Origin: Gavia stellata
Taxonomy: Eukaryota; Chordata; Aves; Gaviiformes; Gaviidae
Length of the DNA: 64,000 nt
Direction of reading: 5' to 3'
NCBI RefSeq assembly: GCF_030936135.1
Contig: NC_082597.1
Location: forward strand, 42,911,095-42,975,094
The notes under the pieces are model-generated. The model saw only the letters and a program-made list of their open reading frames with translations, did no database searches and had not been told where the DNA came from. Shown piece after piece: positions 1 to 12,609 of the stretch. Both the position numbers and the translations under genes were made by a program. The stretch's first letter is position 1, and every line of letters begins with the position of its first letter.

Positions 1-3000
1 TGCTGTTGTGGGTGTGTCTGAGTGAAGGCAACGTGACGAGCTGAGAGATGCTCTCTGAAGAGCCGCTGGATGCTGCAGGTAGGGCTGTGTTCAGCCCAGG
101 TCAGCCAGGACTGGATGCTGAGGTGGAACCGGGGTGCCTGCTGGCTCGCAGCCTGAGCCGCAAAGCCTGCCTTACCAAGGGGAGGGCACAGGGCAGGAGG
201 GGCCCAGCCACAGCTGCAGGCTGAGTGCCTGGCCTCCCCTGGGGGCAAAAGGAGATGGTGTCCAACTGCAGGAGCTTTCACCTCTCTTCTCAGCAACTAG
301 GCGTTCACAGGCTGCTGTTTGGCCTTGGTATTTTTAACTCGTTTTAATTCTTTTTGAGGGTCATTTCAGAAGTGGCGAGCACATATGGGCTACCTGGAGT
401 GGCAGGTCTGACCCAGCAGTAGCTTGGTCACTGAGGCACTAAAGCGGGTGAGGTGCCTTCGGCACTGCCCCTTTCCAGGTGTCACAAGGGAACAAAGCTC
501 CTTGTCCCCCCCTCCGCCCTCGCCTGCCCCACTGCCCGGAGGACTACACCGATGCCTTGCAAAACAGCCCGTCCGCAGCCTTGCAAGGGGCTGTGCAATG
601 GGCTTAGGAGATTGCTTGCCCATCCAATCGTCAGAAACACAAAGTTCCACAAAGTCAATATATGTGAACACTAGTTTTATCTCCTTGAAAACACATGCCG
701 TGTGAAGGGCTCACAGCTGCACGGTTTCCCTTACAACTGTTTAACGTGTGATGTTTTGACTGGGGCTGCGATGGGCGGCACCTTTTAATGGCCCTTCAGT
801 GGCCACATCTGCCATGGTCCACGCTTGAACCTTCTACATTGGAAGAAGCGTGTGATCTTGGCACACGCTGGCATGACACTGGGTTTTCTGTAGAGCTGCA
901 CCCACTCACGCCAGAAGAACAAAGGGCCCGTGTAGCTTAATGAAGTGGAACAGGGCTTATTCCTGCAGTCATGTGGTCGTTGTTCAATGTAGAGCATGAA
1001 TTTTGACCACCGGGACACTCCTCTTGGGTTTGCATTTATTTTATAACCTGCTTGGTGTGCATGGTGCTTTTAAATCTCAAAGCTTTTCCTGATGGTTTCC
1101 TAGACTAGTTTTCATATTGACCTGAGGTCTGCAGTGCCAGAAGTGATACTGCCACAGTCTTCTCTAAAGGATTTCCAAGGCATTTCATACACCACACGTG
1201 GTGCCCTGCCAATGACTTACCCAGCAGCTAAGGGCAGCAATGTAGCTTTGCTGGGCTGTCATTTAGCAGCCAGATTACATGACATACACAGCTCCTGAGG
1301 CTAATTTTCTAGCCCTGGCACCTTGCTGACTGCACAGGCAAAACCGGTGGATGAAGGCTGTGTGCCACACTACCTCTTTGCAGGACGGTGACACAGTGGA
1401 CTCCCACGCAAGAAGGAGGAAAAGCAGGAGCCAGGGCGGCTCCTGAAGGCAGGGCTTGGCTTGTGCTTTGCGGGTCACCCCAGGACTGGGCAGTGGCTGC
1501 AAAAAGAAATGCCTTCTGGCGAGCTCCCCTTTGACAGGCAGGTCCACACGGTTATCATTGGTTTTGAAGGACTTTCTTCAAAGCAGGCGGCAGGAAAAAC
1601 ACCACCTGTGGCTCGGATGCTCCTGGCTTCCTCCTAGCCTTCCCTCAGTACCACTCCAGGAGTGAAATCTGGGGGAGGGCAAGGATCGCCTCTCTCCTTT
1701 CATGTCAGCAATAAAACGCAAAAGGATAAGGGGACACACTCCGGGACTGCACCCAGGAGAGGCCAGGGCAGGGGACCGGGGGCTTAGCGTGGGGCAAAGG
1801 TGCTGAGCTGCAGAGATGTGGAGGTCACCCTTCCTGCCATGGAGCTGGACGAGGATGGGTGAGCAAGCCCCATCCATTTTTGTTCCTCCAGTTGTAGGAT
1901 TTTAATAATGCATGATTCAGGAAAGTGCTGCATACAGGAATTACTCATAAAGTCCATCCAACTCATGTGTGAATGAAGACCGAAATATTAAGGTTGCCCT
2001 TAGCCCTTAGTAAGGAACAAGCTGAGTCCCATTTGGATCATTGATTTCAAATGAGAGTTCAATACCAAAATGCTTTTGACATATTTGCCAGCTCTGTAGT
2101 TTGTAGAAGTTATCTGCTGTCACTGCATTTTCAATTTGTCTCCTAAGTCTGGGAGCAGAGTTGGCAGGTGTGATCTCAGAGAGGGGGACACCTCCGGTTA
2201 ACTGACGGCTGGTGGCTGGCATCCAGGATGACAAGTTGATGAGTTTGGCTGATAGAAGATGTTGGGAGCACCTGTTCCATAGCCAGCCTCTCTGGGGAAA
2301 GCACAGGGACTGGCAGGAGAAGAGCAGGGATTCATCCACTCCTGCCAGCTCCACCCCATTTCACATTTCAGGGATCAACACACATGCTAGGAGGAGCTGG
2401 GTGCAAGTTTATGATGGGACTTGAGATTGAATATAAAGCCTTTCTCAGTCCACGGGGGAAATATCTCACTGAATTGGATGGCTTTTGACCACGTTTTGGG
2501 TCCATACAACTCCATTAGCTTGTAAAACCTTACTAAGCTGGAAGATCCTCTCTGGTGGAGACCAGTTCATTCGGTGAAAGCTATTTTGCCAAAATTTTGC
2601 AGTGCATTTTATGCCTTTTTTTCATTTTGGAGCATGAGAACTCCATGCCAGGCAGTCTTCCACCTTCTTGCTTTCCTTCCCTGCCATTGACAGTGATTCA
2701 GATCCACTGAGGGCAGAAAAGCCACCCAAGAACTTAGATTTTTCAAACATAATGCTTAGTAATTAAATTAAAACTTGCAGAGAGATTAGCCAATTTCCTG
2801 TGATTAATACCAATCTATAAGTTTTATTAATGAGCATTTCAACCAAGGAATGCATTTTCTAAGTCTATAAAGTATCTGCTGTATTTTGCCCAAGTTCCTT
2901 CATAGTCTTATAATTATAAAAGCCCGATGTGTTTTTATCTCTACAATGTAATTGCCAGTTAGGATCAGGAAGGAATGTATCATTATGTCATATAGATATG

Positions 3001-3140
3001 TGCCACTATCCCAAGAGCATTACAATGTGGGGTTTTTTTGTCTTCTGTGGCTTCAGAAATAGGTCACTGCTGAAGAAATATGAGACCACTGGCAAATTCT
3101 GGTGTTACAGTTTATGTACTCTTGTACGATTTGGGGATCT
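1..3140. other. Intergenic DNA, no gene recognised
   Basis: Only short open frames occur here, overlapping in several frames and on both strands, with no recognisable domain and no chain of splice-compatible exons. No tRNA, rRNA or obvious mobile element was seen. In human the segment beyond BBS10 on this side is a large gene-poor interval before NAP1L1; no NAP1L1 coding sequence was recognised here. Confidence 0.6.
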
Positions 3141-3212
3141 GATGTGACTGGGGACATCCTCATTGCAGGGGGTTTGGACTAGATGACCTTTAAAGGTCCC
3201 TTCCAACCCAAA

Positions 3213-3217
3213 CTATT
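3213..3217. repeat. Target-site duplication, left copy (CTATT)
   Basis: The five bases CTATT directly precede the TG that opens the LTR and recur directly after its closing CA at 3813-3817. The uninterrupted CR1 terminus would contain the motif once, as expected for a target-site duplication. Confidence 0.85.
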
Positions 3218-3812
3218 TGTGCTGGTTTTGGCTGGGATAGAGTTAATTTTCTTCACAGTAGCTGGTATGGGGCTGTGTTTTGGATTTGTGACCAAAACAG
3301 TGTTGATAAAGCAGGGATGTTTTAGTTACTGCTGAGCAGTGCTTACACAGAGTCAAGGCCTTTTCTGCTCCTCACACCACCCCACCAGCGAGTAGGCTGG
3401 GGGTGCACAAGAAGTTGGGAGGGGACACAGCCGGGACAGCTGACCCCAACTGACCAAAGAGATATTCCAGATCATACGACGTTATGCTCAGCATATAAAG
3501 CTGGGGGAAGAAGAAGGAGGGGGGGATATTCGGAGTGATGGCGTTTGTCTTCCCAAGTAACCGTTACGCGTGATGGAGCCCTGCTTTCCTGGAGATGGCT
3601 GAACACCTGCCTGCCCATGGGAAGTATTGAACAAATTCCTTGTTTTGCTTTGCTTGCATGTCTGGCTTTTGCTTTACTATTAAACTGTCTTTATCTCAAC
3701 CCACAAGTTTTCTCACTTTTACTCTTCTGATTCTCTCCATCATCCCACTGGGGTGGGGAGCAAGCGAGTGGCTGTGTGGTGCTTAGTGGCCGGCTGCAGT
3801 TAGTCCACGACA
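3218..3812 (+). mobile_element. Solo LTR of an avian endogenous retrovirus (ERVL-like)
   Basis: This 595-bp element begins TGTGCTGG and ends CACGACA, so it has the canonical TG...CA termini, and it is flanked by a perfect 5-bp direct repeat. It holds a TATA box (TATAAA, 3494-3499) and an ATTAAA poly(A) signal (3679-3684) followed by a T-rich stretch, in the order U3-R-U5, which gives plus orientation. No primer-binding site, gag, pol or env sequence follows, so it is a solo LTR left by recombination between the two LTRs of a provirus. The opening 'gctggttttggctgggatag' matches my memory of an LTR family abundant in many bird genomes. The ERVL assignment rests on the 5-bp duplication and general resemblance and is an inference. 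Confidence 0.85.
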
Positions 3813-3817
3813 CTATT
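3813..3817. repeat. Target-site duplication, right copy (CTATT)
   Basis: This is the second copy of CTATT, directly after the LTR's terminal CA and continuing into the CR1 terminal repeat. It is identical to 3213-3217, so neither copy has changed since insertion. Confidence 0.85.
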
Positions 3818-3840
3818 CTATGATTCTGTGATTCTATCCT

Positions 3841-6800
3841 AGCCTCTGGTCAGTGACATCTTGGTCCTTATTCCCAAATTCAGTCTATTTTGCTGAGGAT
3901 TAGAATAATATGCTGGAAGTTTTTGCAGGGGTACGTTTGTGCCACCAGGCTGCTTCTCGGGTCACTGGAAAAGGAAATCCGGCACTGCTGCAGTCTTTGA
4001 CTGATGGTGATGAAATGCGATGCCACCTCAGAAGCAGGGAAAGTGAAGGAAGACACTCCATGTCAGTAAGGCCAGGGCTTTCCCGGGGAGGGTGAGAAGG
4101 TGTGTGACTCCTTAGAGCCACGTTAAGATAAGGAGAAGTAGAGGGCATGTAGGGCTGCAGAGATCAGCACGCTGATCAGCACCCCGGGGACTGATCCAGG
4201 GAAGGGAAAATGACTACCTTCTTCTTGGAGTTACAAATGAATAAATCAGACCCCAGGCAGGGTGATGTATTGCTTGCAAGGCCCCCGTGCTTGTGAGTTT
4301 GTGCAAAGGGAGGAATGACGATTGGGACAACAGAGCCTAGAGACTCTGCCAGCTACGTTGAATGTCCTCTGCACAGGGCCATCTTCCCAGGGCACAGATG
4401 TGGGGCTGCAACACCATGTGTCAAACGCTGGAGCACAGCCCACCCTCAGAGCCTGGTCACCCGAGCCAGCATGCAGTCCCAGCCATGTGGGCAGCAGGAC
4501 ATTTTGCAGAGGCAGCGGTGCAGGCACAGGTCAGTGGGGGATGTAGCTATGGGACATTCACAGAGATGGTGCTCTGAGGGACCAGTACAGGGAGACGTAA
4601 GGGTAAAGCAAGAAGGTCCTTCCCCACGCGAGAGTGTCCCCCCGGGGCAGGTCATTGCACTTGGTGCATGGTGCTGTACCCACCTCCAGTTCATCGCCAC
4701 CTTTCAACTGGAAATGAGCATTATTTAAATGGTTTGAAGGTGCTGTAAAATAATTCCCCCAAACCGAAGAGACAGACACTGAAGAGCACTTCGTGATGAA
4801 TAAGTGATGTGACAAAAAGGAACAAGAGTGAGTACGCAGGCACCTCCCCCCCAGCACACAGGCAGAGCTCTTCCCTGCCACCTCCTCACAACCTCTTCAC
4901 CCTTTTGAGTTTATAGTCATATAAATATGTGCCCTATACTCTAGTATACCCTATAGTCTAGTTTATATGGTCTTCTCAGTTATTGCTTCCATGCTTCTAG
5001 CCCTTGATGAAAACACACTGCGCAGCCTGACCCACCTTTGAGATAATTTATTTACGTTCTTTCTTTGCAGCGCTGAGTCTTAGCAAACCACATTTGGCCA
5101 GTTGCTAAGTGCCTTTTTGTCCCTCTGCACAGCAAAGAAAGGGGGGCACGGCACTCATTGGGCCCACTCCCACAGCCCCCAAACACATGACTACTCGCGC
5201 TGCCTTCATGTAAATGAAAACCACAGGATCAGAGCCTTAAGGGCTAGAAAATATTCTAGCATTAATATTTATTCAATCTCATTTGGCAACTCAGCTTGCA
5301 CTTTGATAAATAACTGCTGAGAAGGAGGCAGCAGGCAGGAGTGCTTGGGGAGGGCGAGTGAGAGGCCGGTGGGAAGGAAGGGGCAGACAGGGCTCGCGGC
5401 GAGAGCTCCTAACTCCAAACCCCGAGCAGCTCAAGTGATATGAGTAACAGATGAGAAGACGGTAGTGGTTTTAATTTAATAGGGAAACTTACCATTTTTG
5501 CAAAATGCTGCCTGTAACGTTTTGCCTCTTTGCAGCACAACTGGTGTTTGTGGCTGGACAGAGAGAGCTCAAGTGTTTGCAAGTCGCCGGGCAGGAACAA
5601 AATGTCTCTTCTCTTCCTCCCAAGTGCCCGACTTCCTGGGGAGTAGCCATCCCTGGACACACTGAGTCAAAGTCAACGGGAATCTGACATGGTGGGTCTG
5701 CTTCACCAGGGATGCCAGCACCCTTTTTTCAGGCAGCATGGCTCTGTTTGCAGCAGCTGGGCATGAGCCGCCTGGCACCAGCAGCAGTGCGGCGGCACTG
5801 GAGCAGTGCTGGGGCACCCGGCTTGTTAGCCCCTGCGCAGCGCTGGGTGCGGGGGCTCTGCTCGCTTTGTGGAGCAGAGCGGCCTGCCAACATCAGAGTC
5901 AGTGTGCGGTTGAGCAAGGAAAAGGCAATGTGGACATCTCCCCACTCTCCATCTGATTTTCCTACTTAGATTGCAAACTTTGGGGTAGGGGTCATCACTG
6001 GAATACAACCCCAGTATGGTTGGGTTGGAGACAACCCAGTAACAACAGGAGATACTAATTCTCTGGAAAGTTCGTTGTTGGACGCTCGTCTCCTTGGGTG
6101 ATTCATTATTAATTGTCTCTACATGCCTTTTTTTCAGCAGTCCCTTCTAAGTTCAGTTACACACTTCTTCATTTGTAGAGAAAGAGGAGCTGAATGAACA
6201 TGTCACCAGCTTGTCACTTTTTCATTCCTCTCTCTGCCTCTGCCCTTCCTTTAATAGTCTGAACCAATTTTAGAAAAGTCTCCGATGCCATTGATGATCC
6301 ATTGCCTCTGAGAACCAGAGAGCTAGCTAACAGTCAACGTGGGCACGCTGCTCGCTGCACAGAGTCACTACCAAGGAAAGAACGGTACCAGCACGGGCAG
6401 CATTGGTGCAAAGCTGATGATGTATTGTACATTCTGCTGCAGCTGCTTCAAAAATTCCATATTTAGTCCTTTTATTTTTAACTAGATTAAACTGACAGAT
6501 CCCACACTTTTTAAAGATACTTTTTAGGCTGCACTGAATGCAGCTATCGCATATAGAGGTACTGAATATGCAATGAGAGAAACAGGATGAATTTTTAAAG
6601 CCTTGGTGCCCTGCAAAGAGAGAACTTGCGATCTGCCTCAGTGCGCTTCACTCATGCAGCCCAGCGCTGTGCTTAGCCCAGCCCTCAGTCCAGGCAGCGG
6701 CAGACCTCATCCTTGCTGCAAGGAAGAAGCAGCAAGGGGACCAGGCATCCCCCACAGCTGCCCAATGGATCTTCATTTTGGCTAAACATCCCATCGCATG

Positions 6801-9800
6801 AACAAAGAGGCAAATCTGGTCCAGCTCCATCCCAGCCTCGCCGGTGCGGCCGTGAGCATCAGCGCCATGAGCCCTACCGACGGAGCCTGGGGGAGGCAGC
6901 TCCTGGCCAGGCAGCAGGAGCTCCAGACGGCAGCTTGGCTCTGCACCCGGTTTGTCACAACGAGAGCCAGAACTAACGAAGAAAAGCTGCCCGGGGCCTT
7001 TCCGATTTTCCTTGAAGTCGTTGCTGAACTTCCCTGGTTGGGCAGGAGCAGCAGGAGCAAGGAAGGACAAACCCAATACCTTTGCCTCCTCCGGCAGTGA
7101 GAGGGAGGAAAAAAGACGAGCGTGGGATCACAAGGGTGAAATCGGCACTCTGCAAAAACCCAGGCTGGAGTCCTCCCTGGATTTCAGCATCTGACAGAGA
7201 GAGAGGAAAAACCAACACGTTAAGTCCAACCAGGCTTGAAAGCTGTAGCACAAAACCATTCCTCCTTAGATGCCAAACCAACTGTGGTGAGAGAGGGACT
7301 TTGCTTGGCTGGAGGTTGGGCTAGCAACACACTCGGTACCGGCTGTTGTACGAACTGTGCAAGTGACTTGTTTTCAAGATACATACTGAAAGATGTTGCT
7401 TAAGCCTCATAACTGCAGATTCTTATTAGGCTTGAGCAGAAAAATCGTCCAAGGTAGATGTTTCAATAATTTTGTTTATTGCATCAGTTAGCAACAGCCT
7501 GAAGTAAAATCCTGTCTTACTACAAAGAGACTGTTTACAGCCTGGCATGCAGCAAAGGCCATTGGCAAGGCTGTAGCCCCCAAATCCAGCAAAGCAAAGT
7601 CTCTGGTGACTGCAAATGTCCCTAGGAGAGCCCTCGTCCTGCAGGAGCAACAGAGGCCTGATGTAAATGGCTGTGTACAGCCAACCCTGGAAACACTGGA
7701 GGAGAAGTAGCTGCAAAACCTTCATGTGTGAAGGCTCTGGGCTACTCTTCTGCATGTCGGAGCAAGGTGAGTAAAGCCACGCCAGTCACTCTTGTTTGCT
7801 GTGGTTGATACTGCAGCAGAGCATCTCAATGCCACAGAGATGGCTCAAAGCAAATGTCCCTGTCAGGCTGGTGCCTCCAGCACCGTGGCACAAAGGCTGA
7901 GTGGCTCAGAGGTGTGAGGTCCTCGACACCCTAATCTGAACGCTGGGATACCCCCCTGGGGTGGCCGGGGGTCGCTCCAGCACATGTGCTGATGACACAT
8001 CAAAGCCAGGTTGGGACCAGCCTTCATGGGCTGTCCCATGTCAGCCATGTGGATCATAAAGGGTTTTCCACAGCAGAGGCAACTTCAACAAAGCAGCAGT
8101 TGATGTCCTCAATATGGTAGCTGTTGCCCCATGCTTGGTGAGCAACAGGGGCCAAATCACACACTGGGCAAATTCTTCTCTAGAAACAGAGTCCTATAGT
8201 TACCCTAAATTGGATCTTTCCATACCCAGCTAGGGGTTTTCTATTAAAGTATCCATACACTCTGATTTTGCAGCAGAAAGCTCTGCTCGAGACACATCCA
8301 TGATAAATAGGAGCTCTTTATTTTATGGCCAACCCTTCTCATTTTATGACCGTGAATGGTAATTTATGTCTCAAAAGATGTATTGCTTTGCCGTCGCCGT
8401 CACTGTACACGCGGCTGGGCGCTCACTGTCCTGCCGCAGTGCCACCCAGCACCCGATGCTGGTGCCCAGAGGTGTGCTGTGGAGTGCAACAGCATCGGGC
8501 AAAACGAGGCTGGTTTTATTTCTGTGCTCATTATCACTTCACATTTGTAGGTGGCCTTCGTGCTGAAGTTAGAACTGGGTTCAAGCAACATAAATTCAAC
8601 TCCCAGCCTTGCCAAACGTTTTCCGTATTCTCTGCAGGAAGTTCTATAAATTCCTAAGCTACAAAATAGAGACAAACCGCCCCAAAGCTTTTCTGTCCCT
8701 TATGCTTTTTCTGGCTAATCTACTTTGACTACTCCCTTTGGGCCATGAGCTGCTTCTGAAGAGGTATTTGTACATCTGGCCCTGAATTTGGCTGAGATCT
8801 TGCTCTCCATATATGGAGATATGTATATGCATATGTATATGACCATACATGACAAATCAGCGAATAAATAGCTCACTCCTTCTGGGCTTCATTAAGGTGA
8901 GAGGCTGCATAAAAAGCCTCTGCAGGGCTCAGGATGCAGCAGACCTTCTGCCAAACAGCATTTACAGCAGTCAGGCACCGCAGGCAAGCAGGTAAGTGTA
9001 AAATAGGTAAGCCAACTAGTATACTATTAGTAAAACTGTGCTTTTATGCAGATGGAGATAAAATTGATTGATGATGGTCCTAGACAACTGTGAGGAGACA
9101 GAAGGATCCTGTCGGGAACTTGCCCCTCCTTAGATCCATGTTTCTGCCCTTGTACACCACCAATGCTGTTCAAAAACATCGCCTGGGGGCATTTGCAGCT
9201 TGTGCCCATCATCCGTCAGCAACTCACAGGCAGTGCCTGACACCGAGGAGGTTAGGGAAGGCTGTACCAGCTAAAACTTTGTCCTCTTGTCACAAGCCAT
9301 GTCCTGCAATGGTGGCAGCTGACCCCAAGCGCAGAGGAAATGGTAAGGCCGTGCTCTGGTAACTGAGAGCAGATGACAGCTCAGGGGGTTTTTTGTTTTA
9401 ATTTGTGGTATGCAAATGCAGATGCTGCAGCAGCTGTTCTGTAGTGTTTAGTCAGAATATGTTTTCTGAATGTCACGTTAGTGATCTTTCCTGCTTTTTT
9501 TGTCAGGTTGTTGATCCTCTGTATTACATTTCTCTTTAGTGCTTGTTATTTTGTGGCAAAACACCCTGAAACACGAGCATTCATTCTTCTAGAGGTTAAG
9601 TGTGATCTGAACATGAACTGATCCATTTTATATATATGTTTTATGAGAATATCCATAACCTTCTGCAAAACTGATGTGAAGAAACTTCTGGCAGTCATCA
9701 GGCTATGCGAAAAAATCTTAAATTATTCCGTTTGGGGAATTTCAACTGGAAAGATGACACAGAGTAATGCACTTCGCGCAAGTGTCCTTGAAAATACTTT

Positions 9801-12490
9801 TTGTCACACCACTTTCATGTCAGGAAAGTGCTGAAAGCGCTGCTGGAAAAATTCCAGTATGCAACCTGCTTTGTCTGAGAGCTTTCCAGCAAAGGTATGG
9901 GAGTGCAGCAAAAGCCTCTGGTTTTATTTTAGTATTTGCATACAAGTCCTTGTCAGAAATCAGTTCCAGATGTGCTTAGAGGCACTAGCAAGCTCCAGAA
10001 GGGCTGTGGCCACCTAGCAAACAGGAAAAAATTCCCTGGTGCAAAAAGACTCAAAATAACTTTTTTTTTTCCCCCAAAAATACTCATTTTTTTTCTTCCA
10101 TAAGCATGGTAGCCCCTTTTGCAGCCAGTCAAAAAGCAGGAACAAGGTCTGGATGCTTTACCCAGTCTTCTTCCTGGGAAACCCGTGAATTCATGGGAAG
10201 AGAGGCTGGGGCACCATACACGACATCTCCATGGGCTCCAGGTTTGTGGCAATGTGGGGGAAAAATTCAGCCTCAGGTGGGTGAGATTTTTCCATGTAGC
10301 TCTGTAGGGATGCTACAAAGCTCCTTTTTGTGGGTCTGTTTAAGGGTTTCATTGCTTCAGCCTCTGCTCATCATTGTCTCCCTCCGGTGACCCTCTCCCA
10401 ACAGGCTGTTCTCCCTCCTTCTATGCTTCAGGTTTCATTTTGTGCCATTTCTGAGCCTCACCTGAGCAAGAGAAATGTAACAAACCTCTTTGTCTAGAAA
10501 ATTATTTTAATTAGCAGTAATTTACTTAATAGTTCTCATGTGAACAATGAGAAAGATTAACGTCATGCATTGAAAATACATTCAAGCGACAAATGTGTTT
10601 CTTTTATAAGACAACATTTGACTGTACTTTCATTTCAATGGGTACTGGAAGATTAGTCTCTAGTAAATATGGTCCTGATCCAAAGCTATCTCGCTGAAGT
10701 GGAGAAATGTCTGTTCATTTGAATGAAGTATTAATTAAATCTGACAAATGCTTAGCTTATTTGAGATCTTAATCATCTGAACTGATTTTTCCAGGAAAGT
10801 TTGGGTGACAAAGGTATGATGCGTCCAGCCCAAGGGGCCTTCCATACTAGATGTCTCCAAAGCCAAGCCACCGTACAGAGGCCCTTCATAAGCTAAAACA
10901 TGGGCATTTTCATCCTATTTTCTGTGGCAATAGTCAGGAAAATGTGCTTGGAGAAATTTCTGAGAGTACCACTCATAATAAGGGGGAGCACAGGGGCAAA
11001 ACCAGAGGCTGACCATTTTAACCAGCTATTTGCATGTTTTTTTGTAGGTCAAAGCAGGTACTCATGTGGTGTGTACAATGATGTGCATGTGCTTATGTGT
11101 GCCCTCATACATGTAACCTATGGAAAAGTTTGTTTACCTGTGTGAATCATTAGCCAGGGCCAGGCTGCGGGAGGAGTTGGGTGGGATGGCAGCAGACCCC
11201 GGAGACATGTGAGGTGGGGCTGGGCCATGGGCCACAGTTTGTGCCTGCTCACCATGGTAGCGGGCGCTCGGGTTTTGTGGGAGGATGTAGCTCACACACC
11301 ACAAAGCCGTTAGCCCTAAGGAGAGGGAAGCAATGATTGCAGCAAACCACTTTGAATTGCAGAGGCTGCTTGAGCATGGCTACCCTGCTGCAAGCCACCA
11401 TTGCCCCCCAGGGCTGACAATACCCTAAAAAAAAAGCAGGGGGACGTAGCCCCCACCGGTTCCCAGCCCCAGCACTGCTTGCCCCTTGTGTCCCCGTCTG
11501 CCCGTCGCAGCAGGAAGGAGGGCACAGGCTGGTTTTCCCCATCCTGATTAAATAGAGTTGTGTTTTCAAAGTGGTTCTTTTCCTGTGCACTTCCCCAGGA
11601 CAAGGAGAAACCCAGACCTTTAAACACCAACCTTAAATCTCGACGCCTCACTGTCCCTGCTCAAGCTCCGCTTCCCAGCGCTGCCCAGCCACAGGAGAGC
11701 CTGAAAAGCTGCGTGAGAAAAGGAAAGTGCTTCTCAGAGGTTTCATGGCTGCTGTTTTAGTGAGGATGGAAGAGAAGGAGAGCTGAAAGCAATGCACGTC
11801 GGTCTCTGCGGCCGAGGAGGGACCACCTGCCCCGGCACAAGGGGACAGGTTGCAGCCCATGGTCTGTGTGCGCAAAGAATAAGGTGAAGTGAAAACGCTC
11901 CCAACGGTGTTCGGGGTGTCCCACCACAGCCCAATACCTTTGTTTATAGAGGTTGCCAACTTAAAAATACATCTTACTGCCTAATGGTAGCTAGCAATCA
12001 TCAACTACATGCCTTCAAACAACAACAACAATATCTGCTTGACAGTGGGTGACTAGGGATTTGTACTGGTCAATGAGAACAAAACACTGCAGTCTTGAGC
12101 GAGGACATCCCAGTTGTCTGGGCTTAACACTGCTTAGTTCAGAGCAGGACCAGAGACATCATTATGGATAAAAATAAACCCCAGTTGTTGTTGGAAGCCT
12201 TCAGAACAAAAGCAGGCTCGGAGAACAGCCAGTGCCCTTCTCCTCTGCTGCCATCTCTCCCGAGAAGCAGTGGGGAAGACACAAACAAGTGGGATTTTAT
12301 TCATTTTTAATTACTTGCAATGGTGTTTCCCCTCCATCTCAGCTTGTCCTCTCCAGGGCACTCAGTGTGTGTTTGCCCACTGTTTTCTTATTTACCACTA
12401 CCCTTCTGTGAAGAAGCACAGAATGCTAGGTAGGCTATTGCCACTGCCATGGTCTAAGGTCAGAGGAGAGGCTAGATTTGCAGGGAGGGG
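3841..12490. other. Intergenic DNA, no gene recognised
   Basis: Moderately GC-rich unique-looking sequence with many short overlapping open frames on both strands, for example clusters near 4.3-4.9 kb, 5.7-6.0 kb and 6.6-7.3 kb. Overlap in several frames with no conserved domain is what GC-rich non-coding DNA produces by chance. A short (AT)-rich tract with 'atatgtatatgcatatgtat' lies at about 8808-8845. No RNA gene or complete mobile element was recognised. Confidence 0.55.
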
Positions 12491-12609
12491 TCATACCTTT
12501 TATTAGACCAAATGATACACTCAGAAAAAAAACAGCGACACCCGTGTGCCCCAAAATTTGCCAGCTTTTTTTTCCTGCCTGTGTCTGATGGTCTAATAAA
12601 AGATATGAG
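12491..12609. repeat. Inverted repeat, possibly a MITE-like relic
   Basis: TTTTATTAGACCA at 12498-12510 is the exact reverse complement of TGGTCTAATAAAA at 12589-12601. The similarity continues imperfectly on both sides, so each arm is about 30 bp, with a 78-bp spacer between the perfect cores. The 'ggtctaataaaagatat' word resembles a motif I associate with old amniote DNA-transposon-like repeats, but I cannot name a family. No target duplication could be defined with confidence. Confidence 0.5.

Larger units (their letters stand above)
3141..3840 (+). repeat. CR1 LINE 3' tail, interrupted by a solo LTR
   Basis: The left part (about 3141-3217) reads as the familiar end of avian CR1, with a 'catcctcattgcaggggg' stretch followed by 'ggactagatgacc' and 'ggtcccttccaaccc'. 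The right part (3813-3840) is the CR1 terminal repeat built of 'attctatgattctgtg' units. Removing 3218-3812 and one copy of the CTATT duplication rejoins these into an uninterrupted CR1 terminus. The CR1 is a heavily 5'-truncated copy in plus orientation. Its left limit is approximate. Confidence 0.85.

Noticed and set aside
925-985. Sequence 'gtgtagcttaatgaagtgg' resembling the start of a mitochondrial tRNA
   Set aside because: The rest does not fold into a tRNA cloverleaf with matching stems, and no flanking mitochondrial sequence is present.
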